From DATAYF01 sp036272735 (GTDB taxonomy: Bacteria > Chloroflexota > Ktedonobacteria > Ktedonobacterales > Ktedonobacteraceae), in NCBI GenBank assembly GCA_036272735.1, contig DATAYF010000288.1, forward strand, positions 1 through 14,789: 14,789 bases of DNA, given 5' to 3'. The notes below the pieces were generated by a model that did not search any database, was not told the DNA's origin, and worked only from the letters and a program-made list of their open reading frames with translations. The translations under genes were made by a program, and so were the position numbers. Shown piece by piece: positions 6,915-14,477 of this stretch; the stretch's first letter is position 1, and each line of letters starts with the position of its first letter.

Positions 6915-7817
6915 ATGGCACAGAGCATTTACGTTCCACAACAAAACGAGGAACAGGCATCTGCCCCGGTGGGCCAAAGCGTCGGTGGCCGCAAATCCAG
7001 TATTGGTCAGCGCATAGCAACGCACGCGGCGCTCATTATCCTGAGCCTGGTCTTTATCTTGCCGCTTTTCTGGATGTTCACCGGCTCCATTAAGACCGAT
7101 ACTGCCTTGAATGCGCTGCCTATCGTCTGGTGGCCTCAGACCATCGACCTGGGGAACTACGTCTACGGCTTACAGGCGCTACCATTCGCTCTCTACATCT
7201 TCAATACTCTGGTCATCTGCCTGTTCTCGATGATCGGGGCAGCGCTGGCTAGCTCGTTTGTGGCCTACGGCATTGCGCGCATCGACTGGCCGCTACGCAC
7301 GCCGCTGTTCGTGGTCATTCTGGGTACGACGATGATCCCCTTCTATGTCACCATGATCCCATTGTTTACATTGTTCCGCAGTATCGGCTGGGTGAATACC
7401 ATCCTACCGCTGATTGTGCCGACGTTCTTCGGCGTTCCGTTCTACATCTTCCTGCTCAGGCAGTTCTTTTTAACCATTCCCAGGGACCTCTCAGACGCGG
7501 CGAAAATTGATGGCGCGAATGAATTGACGATTTTCGTGCGCCTCATTTTACCCTTGTCCAAACCGGCTCTGGCTGCGGTGGCGCTCTTCCAATTCCTGTT
7601 ATCGTGGAGCGACTTTCTGGGGCCGCTTATCTACCTCAACAATCAAAACAAGTACACGGTGTCGCTCGGACTATCGTTCTTTCAAGGTCAGTACACCACC
7701 CAATACGGTGCGATGATGGCCGTCAGCATGGTGCTGGTGATACCTGTCGTGATTTTATTCTTCTTTGCCCAGCGTACATTCATTCAAGGTATTACGCTGA
7801 CAGGCATGAAAGGCTAG
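6915..7817 (+). CDS. Sugar ABC transporter permease (MalG-type)
   Basis: The 300-residue membrane subunit has an N-terminal soluble tail of about 35 residues and six predicted spans, near 36-56, 95-120, 128-153, 163-183, 217-239 and 266-287. The EAA loop is canonical, DAAKIDGANELTIFVRLILP (194-213), in the binding-protein-dependent transport domain. NTLVICLFSMIGAALASSFV (97-116) and the C-terminal FFAQRTFIQGITLTGMKG are hallmark MalG/LacG/UgpE features. The ATG at 6915 is chosen over an upstream start inside the previous gene. GGAGG (6901-6905) lies 9 bases before it and the protein then has normal length. No ATP-binding subunit gene is present in the operon, so a shared MsmX/MalK-like ATPase encoded elsewhere probably energises uptake. 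Confidence 0.93.
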   Translation: MAQSIYVPQQNEEQASAPVGQSVGGRKSSIGQRIATHAALIILSLVFILPLFWMFTGSIKTDTALNALPIVWWPQTIDLGNYVYGLQALPFALYIFNTLVICLFSMIGAALASSFVAYGIARIDWPLRTPLFVVILGTTMIPFYVTMIPLFTLFRSIGWVNTILPLIVPTFFGVPFYIFLLRQFFLTIPRDLSDAAKIDGANELTIFVRLILPLSKPALAAVALFQFLLSWSDFLGPLIYLNNQNKYTVSLGLSFFQGQYTTQYGAMMAVSMVLVIPVVILFFFAQRTFIQGITLTGMKG

Positions 7818-7830
7818 CAAGGAGCATTTG

Positions 7831-8643
7831 ATGAGACTTGGTTGTAACACGGTGTTATTTCCTACACAAAATTTGCAAGGTGCGTTGGCGCGTGTAGCGT
7901 GGTGTGGTTTCGAGGAGGTCGAACTGGCGGCTATACCAGGCATGTGTGAGCATATTGCACCCACGCGCGACGATGCACAAGAGATCAAACGGCAAGTGGA
8001 GGAGGCAGGGTTGCGAGCCATCGCCATGGAGGCCGCGATGAACCTCACCGTGCCAGATAATATCCCGCGCTTTCTCTCGGTACTGCGCTTCGCCGCGCAA
8101 CTTGGCATAGAAGTCGTCAATACGGGGAATGGCGGGAAGAGCGATAATCGTGAAGACGAGCGGGTGGTGCATGCAGCTATTCGCGAACTGGCTCCCCGCG
8201 CGCAAGATCTGGGGGTGAAAATTGGCGTCAAAGCCCACGTTGGCCAGGCAATTTATAATACGGCAAGCGCGCTACGTGCCTTAGATGCTGTTCCAGTAGA
8301 AGGTTGGGGGATCAACTACGATGCCAGCCACCTCTACCGTGTGGGCGACGATATGGTGCAGGCTGTGCAGCAGTTGGGCCAGAGGATTGTATCTGTACAT
8401 ATTCGCGATACCGTTGAGCAAGTTATCCCTATTGGTCCGCCACCAACACAAGTTGCGGGTCGAGGAAGTATAGATTTGTCAGCCATCCTGCGTTCGTTTC
8501 AGACACTAGGCTACAAAGGGCCTGTTGATTTAGAGGTCATCGGCGGTGCGAAATTCCAGGATTGGCAGATGGTTGCTATCGCCGCCGAGAGTCGTGGCTA
8601 TCTGCATCGCGTTATGCAAACTGTTGAGGAGGAATCATGCTAA
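7831..8643 (+). CDS. Sugar phosphate isomerase/epimerase family protein (xylose isomerase-like TIM barrel)
   Basis: The 270-residue cytoplasmic protein of COG1082/AP-endonuclease-2 fold begins MRLGCNTVLFP. Barrel-strand signatures include FEEVELAA (27-34), GLRAIAMEA (60-68), GIEVVNTGNGG (92-102), WGINYDASHL (159-168), IVSVHIRD (186-193), and PVDLEVIGG (231-239). The likely divalent-metal ligands are D164, H190 and E235, with H167 nearby. The strand that in tagatose epimerase-like members carries a ligand glutamate reads KIGVKAHVG here, with lysine (K134) at or next to that position. This may mark a distinct subfamily or altered chemistry. AAGGAG (7819-7824) sits 6 bases before the ATG. The gene overlaps the next by 7 bases, a sign of coupled translation. 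It probably isomerises or epimerises the imported sugar or its oxidised derivative. Confidence 0.87.
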   Translation: MRLGCNTVLFPTQNLQGALARVAWCGFEEVELAAIPGMCEHIAPTRDDAQEIKRQVEEAGLRAIAMEAAMNLTVPDNIPRFLSVLRFAAQLGIEVVNTGNGGKSDNREDERVVHAAIRELAPRAQDLGVKIGVKAHVGQAIYNTASALRALDAVPVEGWGINYDASHLYRVGDDMVQAVQQLGQRIVSVHIRDTVEQVIPIGPPPTQVAGRGSIDLSAILRSFQTLGYKGPVDLEVIGGAKFQDWQMVAIAAESRGYLHRVMQTVEEESC

Positions 8644-9626
8644 AGGTTGCCGTCATCGGACTGGGTCATATCGGCCAGACCCACACTCGCTATTATAGCC
8701 AGAATAAGAACGTTGAACTCGTTGCCCTATGCGATATCCTGTCCGAACGCGTCGATCCTGTGGCGCGTCAGTACGGGGTCAAAGCCTATCACGATCTTGA
8801 CGAGATGCTCGCCAGCGAGACCATCGATGCCGTTAGCGTTGCTACCGCTGGCCCCGAAAATGGTGGTCACCATTACGAGCCAACCATGAAATGCCTTGCC
8901 GCTCGTAAGCATGTACTGGTGGAGAAGCCTATCTCCAACAATATCGAGCATGCACGCGAAATGGTGCGCTTTGCTAAAGAGCAAGGCGTGCTGTTTGGCG
9001 TCGATCTGAATCATCGCTTCACTCCAGCTGCGGATCGGGCCAAACAGCTATTGAGCGAAGGAACAATGGGTGAGGTGCTGTTTATTAATATGGCGTTGTG
9101 GATTAACAACCCCAACGAAAGCTCGCCCTGGTTTCACATGCGTGCACTGCACCCGCATTCCATCGATGTCATGCGTACCTTTGGTGGTCCTATCAGACGT
9201 GTCCAGGCTTTCATGTACAAGGGGCCGGGACGCACCATCTGGTCCAATGCCTCGATCAATATGCAATTTGCCAGTGGTGCTGTTGGTCATCTCACTGGTA
9301 GCTACGATGCCAGCCGTTTTCATCCCATCGAGCGTTGCGAAGTAGGTGGCAGTAATGGTCGTTTCGTCATCGAGAACGTATTCGAGCGCTTGGAGTTCTT
9401 CCCGCGCAACAGTCCTGACAAACTCGTGGTAGCAAACCCAATTATGGGTGGTGGCATGGGGACATTTGATGATACCTTCCGCAACCGCATCACAACGTTT
9501 GTTGAGCAGGTGCAGGCTGGTGGGCCGCTCGACGCTTCCGGCGACGATGGGTTGGCAGCGCAAGAGGTGATAGAGGCAGCTATTCGTTCGTGGGAGCACG
9601 GCACAATTGAGGAGGTACAGGGGTAA
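8637..9626 (+). CDS. Gfo/Idh/MocA-family NAD(P)-dependent oxidoreductase (copy 1)
   Basis: The 329-residue protein has an N-terminal Rossmann domain: MLKVAVIGLGHIG contains the dinucleotide-binding GxGxxG at residues 8-13, and LCDILSER follows the second strand. The signature VEKPIS at 95-100 supplies the catalytic/nicotinamide-contacting lysine K97. The C-terminal alpha/beta domain binds sugar, and HPHSIDVMR (172-180) matches the active-site HxxD region. GAGGAGGA lies just upstream of the ATG, and the ATG lies inside the end of the isomerase gene. Members of this family oxidise or reduce cyclic polyols, sugars and sugar acids such as inositol, glucose or 1,5-anhydrofructose. The combination with a TIM-barrel isomerase resembles inositol-type and keto-sugar pathways, but the substrate is not identifiable. 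Confidence 0.92.
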   Translation: MLKVAVIGLGHIGQTHTRYYSQNKNVELVALCDILSERVDPVARQYGVKAYHDLDEMLASETIDAVSVATAGPENGGHHYEPTMKCLAARKHVLVEKPISNNIEHAREMVRFAKEQGVLFGVDLNHRFTPAADRAKQLLSEGTMGEVLFINMALWINNPNESSPWFHMRALHPHSIDVMRTFGGPIRRVQAFMYKGPGRTIWSNASINMQFASGAVGHLTGSYDASRFHPIERCEVGGSNGRFVIENVFERLEFFPRNSPDKLVVANPIMGGGMGTFDDTFRNRITTFVEQVQAGGPLDASGDDGLAAQEVIEAAIRSWEHGTIEEVQG

Positions 9627-9631
9627 ACAAG

Positions 9632-11080
9632 ATGCAGAGACCAAATATCGTCCTGATTGCCCTGGATACCCAGCGTGCAGATCATCTAGGATGCTACGGC
9701 TATCCCAAAGCGACCAGCCCATTTATCGATAGCATTGCGCGGCGCGGTGTGCTCTTTGAGCGCTGTTACGCGCCCAATATCCCTACACATCCCAGCTTCA
9801 CGACTATCTTTAGTGGGAAAGAGGCCATGACGCACAACATCGTCAACATTGGTGGGGGCGCTCCTATAGCCGAAGGGATACGCCTGTTGCCCGAAATCCT
9901 CAAGGAACAGGGCTATACAACCGTTGCCGTGGATAGTATGGGCCGCCATTTCAGTCGTGGCTTCGATGAGTACATTTCCTATGCGTGGGATCGTTCTGAT
10001 CCACAAGTATTGCGCAAGGCGGAGACGGTCAATGCGAAGGCGCTGCCAGCCATTCAGCAGTTGAATAAGCAGGAGAATCCTTTTTTCCTCTTTATTCACC
10101 ACTGGGACCCGCACACGCCATACCTGCCTCCCCCAGCTTACAGACACAAATTCTATCCTAAAGATCGCGACCCCTACGATCCCGACAATCATAGTATGGA
10201 CGAAGCCTGGACATGGGAGCCATTCAAATGGTACTTCCATGACTGGATGCCGGGTGTGACCGATACCGAATACGCGATCAATCTTTACGATGGCGAGACG
10301 GCCTACATGGATCGTCACCTGCGCGCCATCTTTGCTGAACTCGCGCCGCGACACCAGGACACGGTGGTGATTATCACCGCTGATCATGGTGAAATTCTTA
10401 ATGAGCAACTGGGCTACTTCGATCATCATGGACTCTACGAAGGCAATGTGCATGTGCCCCTCATTTTCTACTGGCCGGGCGTATTGCCCAGGGGTAAACG
10501 TGTGCCAGGCTTCGTGCAGAACCTCGACCTGGCACCTACTATGCTTGAACTGGCAGGCATCCCTGATCGCGATAGGATGGAGGGTCTTAGTCTGCTTCCT
10601 CCTATCTTTGGGCTGCGTGATGGCAATTACGATGAGGTTTATCTCTCGGAGGCGACATGGGAGTTGAAACGTGGCCTGCGCACACAGCGCTGGAAGTTCA
10701 TCAACTCGCTTGAACCGGATCGTCACGGCCGCCCGATGCAAGAACTGTTTGATCTTCAGAACGATCCGCAGGAACAACATGATGTTGCTGTGCAGCACAG
10801 CGCTGTGGCTCAGGAACTGGCGGCGCGTCTAGATATGTGGGTCGTGCGCCGCCTGACGGAAACTGGACGGAGCGTTGATCCGCTGCAAACGCAAGGCATC
10901 TGTGGCACGAAGATCGGCACGCCCAGGCCCGGCGAAGTTATTGGAGCAGGAGCTACGCCACTGCACAAGCGAAAACAGGCACAGGCAGCCACCATTCCCG
11001 CGCCTGAGACGCTGCAAGCACCCAACGAGGTGACCGATGAGGCGAAAGGAGTAAAGCTACATGGCTATGTCAAGCGATAG
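9632..11080 (+). CDS. Sulfatase-family (alkaline phosphatase superfamily) hydrolase with threonine nucleophile (copy 1)
   Basis: The 482-residue protein has a PF00884-type fold. The first metal site is D12 in LIALDTQRADHLGCYGY, and the second metal cluster is ADHGE (250-254, D251 and H252) with FDHHG (263-267). HHWDPHTPY (156-164) is the usual substrate-side segment. The position of the classical sulfatase CxPSR motif reads T-H-P-S-F (52-56), so threonine T52 replaces the cysteine converted to formylglycine and the arginine is lost. Thr or Ser nucleophiles are typical of phosphodiesterases, phosphatases and phospho-transferases in this superfamily, so sulfatase activity should not be assumed. 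There is no signal peptide, which places it in the cytoplasm. It starts 5 bases after the oxidoreductase gene. The last 20 bases overlap the next gene, and the tail beyond about 420 is a low-complexity extension absent from copy 2. Confidence 0.88.
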   Translation: MQRPNIVLIALDTQRADHLGCYGYPKATSPFIDSIARRGVLFERCYAPNIPTHPSFTTIFSGKEAMTHNIVNIGGGAPIAEGIRLLPEILKEQGYTTVAVDSMGRHFSRGFDEYISYAWDRSDPQVLRKAETVNAKALPAIQQLNKQENPFFLFIHHWDPHTPYLPPPAYRHKFYPKDRDPYDPDNHSMDEAWTWEPFKWYFHDWMPGVTDTEYAINLYDGETAYMDRHLRAIFAELAPRHQDTVVIITADHGEILNEQLGYFDHHGLYEGNVHVPLIFYWPGVLPRGKRVPGFVQNLDLAPTMLELAGIPDRDRMEGLSLLPPIFGLRDGNYDEVYLSEATWELKRGLRTQRWKFINSLEPDRHGRPMQELFDLQNDPQEQHDVAVQHSAVAQELAARLDMWVVRRLTETGRSVDPLQTQGICGTKIGTPRPGEVIGAGATPLHKRKQAQAATIPAPETLQAPNEVTDEAKGVKLHGYVKR

Positions 11081-12122
11081 CGTTGTGCGCGTTGGCGTCA
11101 TCAGCTTCGCGCATGGACATATCAATGCCTACCTCGAATCCATCAAACACTTCGAAGATGCGCTGGTTGTCGCCGCCTGGGACGAGGACCGCGAACGTGG
11201 TATGGCGCGCTGCCAACAATATGGCATCGCGTATGAGCACGACCTGGATGCGCTCTTGCGGCGCGAAGATATCGATGCCGTTTTCGTTACCAGCCCGACC
11301 AATCAGCACGCGGCGCACGTGGTGGCAGCGGCACAGGCTGGTAAACATGTGCTGCTGCAAAAACCTATGGCACTGACGCTCGCCGATTGCGACACGATCA
11401 TTTCAGCGGTCAAGCAATACGGCATCAAGTTCAGCATGTGCTACCAGATGCGTGTCGACCCGGTGAACCAGAAGATTAAGGCACTGCTCGACGAGGGGGC
11501 ATTGGGGAAGATTGCTGTCGTGCGCCGTCGCCACGCGATCAATGCCCTGCTGACGCCAGGTTTTGCGCAGCCTGGCAACTGGCATATCGACCCGGTACAG
11601 AATATGGGTATGTTCATGGACGATGCCTCGCATGCCGCCGATTGGTTCTATTGGATGCTAGGACGGCCCGTCAGCGTGATGGCGGAGATCGATAACGTTG
11701 TTACGACTGTGGCCCCGGATGATAACGGTATTGCTATCTATCGCTTTGCTGAGAAGGAGATGGGTATTCTGCTGAACAGTTCGACGATGCTTGCTGCCGA
11801 GGCTACCACCGAGGTGTATGGCGACCAGGGCGTGCTCGTTCAAAATTATGGCGATGCACCATCATCGTGGCTGCCGCACCCATCCGCTTCCCCTGCGCTC
11901 AAGATGTACCGCGCAGGAGCGCAGGATTGGCACAACTTCGACCTGTCCGCTCATCGCCAGCAAGCGGAGCGCATCAAAGCGGTACCACGCCCGCTCGTCG
12001 ACTACTTGCACGGGCGCGTGGGGCCACTGGCAACCGCCGAGGATGGACGCGTATGTATCGAGATGGTGCTCGCTGCTTATCAATCGGCCCAGGAAGGTAA
12101 ACGCATCCATTTCGCGCGCTAG
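11061..12122 (+). CDS. Gfo/Idh/MocA-family oxidoreductase (copy 2, divergent)
   Basis: The 353-residue protein is of the same superfamily as the one at 8637 but belongs to another subgroup. The Rossmann glycine loop is replaced by SFAHGH (15-20) after RVGVI; DAVFVTSPTNQHAAH (72-86) follows the usual fourth-strand pattern. The EKP signature is QKP (100-102), keeping lysine K101. The catalytic region MFMDDASHAADWFYWMLG (184-201) keeps D188, H191 and D194 in the expected order. AAAGGAG (11044-11050) lies 10 bases before the ATG at 11061; a second in-frame ATG at 11067 is also possible. The start overlaps the end of the preceding hydrolase gene by 20 bases. It probably acts on a downstream or alternative intermediate in the same pathway. 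Confidence 0.9.
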   Translation: MAMSSDSVVRVGVISFAHGHINAYLESIKHFEDALVVAAWDEDRERGMARCQQYGIAYEHDLDALLRREDIDAVFVTSPTNQHAAHVVAAAQAGKHVLLQKPMALTLADCDTIISAVKQYGIKFSMCYQMRVDPVNQKIKALLDEGALGKIAVVRRRHAINALLTPGFAQPGNWHIDPVQNMGMFMDDASHAADWFYWMLGRPVSVMAEIDNVVTTVAPDDNGIAIYRFAEKEMGILLNSSTMLAAEATTEVYGDQGVLVQNYGDAPSSWLPHPSASPALKMYRAGAQDWHNFDLSAHRQQAERIKAVPRPLVDYLHGRVGPLATAEDGRVCIEMVLAAYQSAQEGKRIHFAR

Positions 12123-12138
12123 AAAGAGAGATCGACCC

Positions 12139-13497
12139 ATGCCCGGACTTACGAACCAGCCTGATATCGTGGTGATCGCTATCGATACATTGCGCCCGGA
12201 CCACCTGGGATGCTACGGCTACGCCAAAGCCACCTCGCCTGAAATCGATGCGCTGGCTGCGGGAAGCGTCGTCTTTGAGCATGCTTTTGCCGCTGGCATC
12301 CCAACCATGCCATCATTTACCACACTCTTCACGGGCTTGCATCCCTATCGACACGGTATCGTCGCGCATCTCAGCAAGCGCCGCCTTGCTGAACGCATCC
12401 AGTTTCTGCCGCAACTGCTAAAACAACGCGGCTACATTACGGCCGCATGCGACAATCTGGCGGTACAAGGCAATGGACGCGGTAGCTGGTTCGCACGCGG
12501 CTACGACTACTACTCGGGCTTCGTCTACAAACCCTTTATCGACCAAAGCAAGCAACTCACCGAGCGCGCTTTGAGCTTGATCCAGGAATATAGTGGGGAT
12601 CCGCTGTTTCTTTTTATGCACTATTGGGAGCCACATACGCCGTATGGACCACAACCGCCCTATGACACGTTGCACTATCAACCGGGCTCCGGTCCGGTTG
12701 ATTTAGCTGAAGTGAGAAGCATTTATCCTGAATACTATAACGCGTTTCTGGACGATATGAAGCTGCGCTATCCCGATGATTACGCCTACGTCGTCGCACA
12801 GTACGACGGTGAGATTAGCCAGGTGGATGCCGAGGTGGGTCGTATCATACAGGCGCTGAAAGCGCGAGGCAACTGGGATAATACTCTCTTGATCCTGCTT
12901 TCCGATCATGGAGAATGCTTCGGCGAGGGAAATTTTTACTTCGATCATCACGGCTTATATGATGCCGTGACCCATATCGCGCTCATGCTGCGTTTGCCGG
13001 GCCAGCAGGCCAGGCGTGTTGGGGCGCTGGTCTCGACCGAGGACATTCTCCCGACCCTTGGCGAGCCGGTGGGGCTGCCAGCGTTGCCATATCCATTGAC
13101 TGGCACGAGTATTATGCCTTTGCTCAATGGCACAGGTGAGACGGCGCGGCCGTATGTAATATCCGCCGAGTCTACGCGCCAGGCATCGCTTGCCCTGCGC
13201 ACGCTTGACTGGAAGGTCATCTTACCCATCGTTGAAGATGCGCAAGGACAGCCCCTGCCCGATTTTTACGGATGGCAACGTAGCGCTGATCCGTTGCTCT
13301 TCGATCTTGAGTCGGATCCCGGCGAACAATGCAATCTCGGCCGTAACCATCCAGACAAGCTTGCAGAAATGCTCACGACACTTGCAGAATGGCGCACGGA
13401 AATGGCACGCGTGACGGGCGAGCCAGATCCCATTCAGCGCCAGGGACTGACCTTGCCGTACACCCAATTTATGGAGCGTGTCCTTGCAAGGCGCTAG
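12139..13497 (+). CDS. Sulfatase-family (alkaline phosphatase superfamily) hydrolase with threonine nucleophile (copy 2)
   Basis: The 452-residue protein is a paralogue of the hydrolase at 9632. The matching parts are D16 in IAIDTLRPDHLGCYGY, SDHGE (255-259, D256 and H257), FDHHG (268-272), HYWEPHTPYG (161-170) and the C-terminal LFDLESDPGEQCNL (387-400). At the nucleophile site it reads IPTMPSF (54-60), so T56 replaces the formylglycine cysteine, as in copy 1. LHPYRHGIV (67-75) is closer to typical family members than the corresponding part of copy 1. The start at 12139 is preferred over an upstream frame that runs inside the oxidoreductase gene: it lies 16 bases after that gene, has a GAGAG-type ribosome site, and gives a family-like N-terminus. 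There is no export signal. Last gene of the operon. Confidence 0.88.
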   Translation: MPGLTNQPDIVVIAIDTLRPDHLGCYGYAKATSPEIDALAAGSVVFEHAFAAGIPTMPSFTTLFTGLHPYRHGIVAHLSKRRLAERIQFLPQLLKQRGYITAACDNLAVQGNGRGSWFARGYDYYSGFVYKPFIDQSKQLTERALSLIQEYSGDPLFLFMHYWEPHTPYGPQPPYDTLHYQPGSGPVDLAEVRSIYPEYYNAFLDDMKLRYPDDYAYVVAQYDGEISQVDAEVGRIIQALKARGNWDNTLLILLSDHGECFGEGNFYFDHHGLYDAVTHIALMLRLPGQQARRVGALVSTEDILPTLGEPVGLPALPYPLTGTSIMPLLNGTGETARPYVISAESTRQASLALRTLDWKVILPIVEDAQGQPLPDFYGWQRSADPLLFDLESDPGEQCNLGRNHPDKLAEMLTTLAEWRTEMARVTGEPDPIQRQGLTLPYTQFMERVLARR

Positions 13498-13528
13498 CAG
13501 TGTGTAAGGAGGCTTGACTAGCGCCTTT
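13488..13528 (+). terminator. Candidate terminator at the end of the operon
   Basis: AAGGCGCTAG (13488-13497, including the stop codon of the last gene) pairs perfectly over 10 bp with CTAGCGCCTT (13518-13527), with a 20-base loop. Only three T residues follow, so intrinsic termination would be weak. An alternative pairing of GTGTAAGG (13502-13509) with CCTTTACGCAC is also possible. The position between convergent genes fits a terminator, but the structure is not a textbook one. Confidence 0.35.
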
Positions 13529-13561
13529 ACGCACCAATGGTCGTAGCACATTCTATAAATG

Positions 13562-14389
13562 CTAATCGTTATGAATGTGAAATTTACGAGGATGTAACAA
13601 CGTTAAGGGTCCTCTTTTCCCTTGTCGTGCCAGTTTTCCTCTTACGCTAACGGCCTGTCCATCGCGGTGGGCGTCGCACGCAACGGCGTAATCCTTTGGT
13701 TGAAGCGAAAAACTGACTTTACCAAATCCCTCGGTTGAGATGGTCACCATTCCAACGGCCGGGCCTTCAGAACTCAAACTGGTAATCAGCCCTGTGACTG
13801 TTTTTTCCTCTTCAAGATCAGTATCTGCCGTTCGTTCGAGGTACTCAGCAGCCTCTCGCAAGTAGGAGGATGTTCCTCGGTCGAGAAGAATGGGTGTGAT
13901 GTGTGAGACATCTGACGAAGGTTGTAAACGTGGGGACCAGTGCACCGAATACGCTACCTGTATGTCTTGTGTTTCCTCAAGCATATCGACGATGGCTTTG
14001 CACATGTTCGCATTCAAACCACGGGTAAAGTTTTTGCTAATCTCCTCTGAATTATGGTGTTGCTCTGCACTTTTTGCAAGCAGAAGACCACGTGTTATGC
14101 GTTCAAGCACTCTCCTCTGTATGGGCGCATGATTCTGGCCGTTCCATAAAGTAAGCTGCTGTGTGTCGGCAATTTGTGACGCTATGGTAAATCCGAAGCT
14201 TCCCTGGAAGGTATGTGCAAATTGAAAGTGTTGTGCTTGTTCTCTCCCTACACGAAATGGCTGCTCAAAGTAGCGCCTGATCTCTTTCTCCATGCAAGCA
14301 CCGTAAGCAACCAGACTCCGTAAGGATTGAAGAAAGCGAGCAGTTACTTCGAGTGAAGGGTGATCACCATGAAGGAGCAAGAGACGGAG
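13562..14389 (-). CDS. Uncharacterised protein, 5' end cut off by an IS200/IS605-type element
   Basis: An open frame of 275 codons runs from the right end of the insertion element to a TAG at 13564-13562. The segment next to the junction (LLHGDHPSLEVTARFLQSL) already looks like coding sequence, but has no start codon with a ribosome site. The first ATG is at 14293 (MEKEIRRYF), which would give 244 residues. The element therefore seems to have removed the true start. The C-terminal part (VTGLITSLSSEG ... KDYAVACDAHRDGQAVSVRG) alternates short beta strands and resembles a small OB-like barrel; this is an impression, not a family assignment. The middle is predicted helical and soluble. No function is recognised. 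Whether a shortened protein is made is unknown. Confidence 0.6.
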   Translation of the reverse strand, partial: LRLLLLHGDHPSLEVTARFLQSLRSLVAYGACMEKEIRRYFEQPFRVGREQAQHFQFAHTFQGSFGFTIASQIADTQQLTLWNGQNHAPIQRRVLERITRGLLLAKSAEQHHNSEEISKNFTRGLNANMCKAIVDMLEETQDIQVAYSVHWSPRLQPSSDVSHITPILLDRGTSSYLREAAEYLERTADTDLEEEKTVTGLITSLSSEGPAVGMVTISTEGFGKVSFSLQPKDYAVACDAHRDGQAVSVRGKLARQGKRGPLTLLHPRKFHIHND

Positions 14390-14477
14390 TTGACATGCTC
14401 CCCACGGCTCAAGCCGGGGGATTCCTAGAGTTGCCTCTAGGGTTTCCTGCTTCGCGGAATCTTGCCCGGTTTGGTTT
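14390..14477 (-). ncRNA. 3' part of a TnpB-associated omega RNA (reRNA)
   Basis: The stretch after the tnpB stop holds two compact hairpins read on the minus strand. One is CCTAGAG-GCAA-CTCTAGG (14441-14424), a perfect 7-bp stem with a GNRA tetraloop. The other is the terminal GC-rich hairpin CCCC/GGGG plus GGCT/AGCC (14420-14400), followed by GAGCATGTCAA. In characterised IS200/IS605 elements the RNA covering this right end is the scaffold bound by TnpB, and the bases just beyond the end serve as guide. By that rule the guide would begin CTCCGTCTCTTGCTCC (14389 downward). The RNA probably extends upstream into tnpB. The class is inferred from layout and structure. Confidence 0.55.

Noticed and set aside
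9048..9722. Minus-strand open frame of 224 codons
   Set aside because: It is antisense to the well-supported oxidoreductase and hydrolase genes, with no ribosome site or family signature.
9686..10798. Long minus-strand open frame of 370 codons
   Set aside because: It lies entirely inside the plus-strand hydrolase gene, whose motifs are clear. The translation has no recognisable domain and is a codon-bias shadow.
11791..12138. N-terminal extension of the second hydrolase frame
   Set aside because: This part overlaps the oxidoreductase coding sequence in another frame; the family-like N-terminus begins at 12139.
14390..14477. CRISPR repeat or tRNA-like structure
   Set aside because: The hairpins occur once, next to tnpB, without spacers or cloverleaf; an IS200/IS605 right end explains them.
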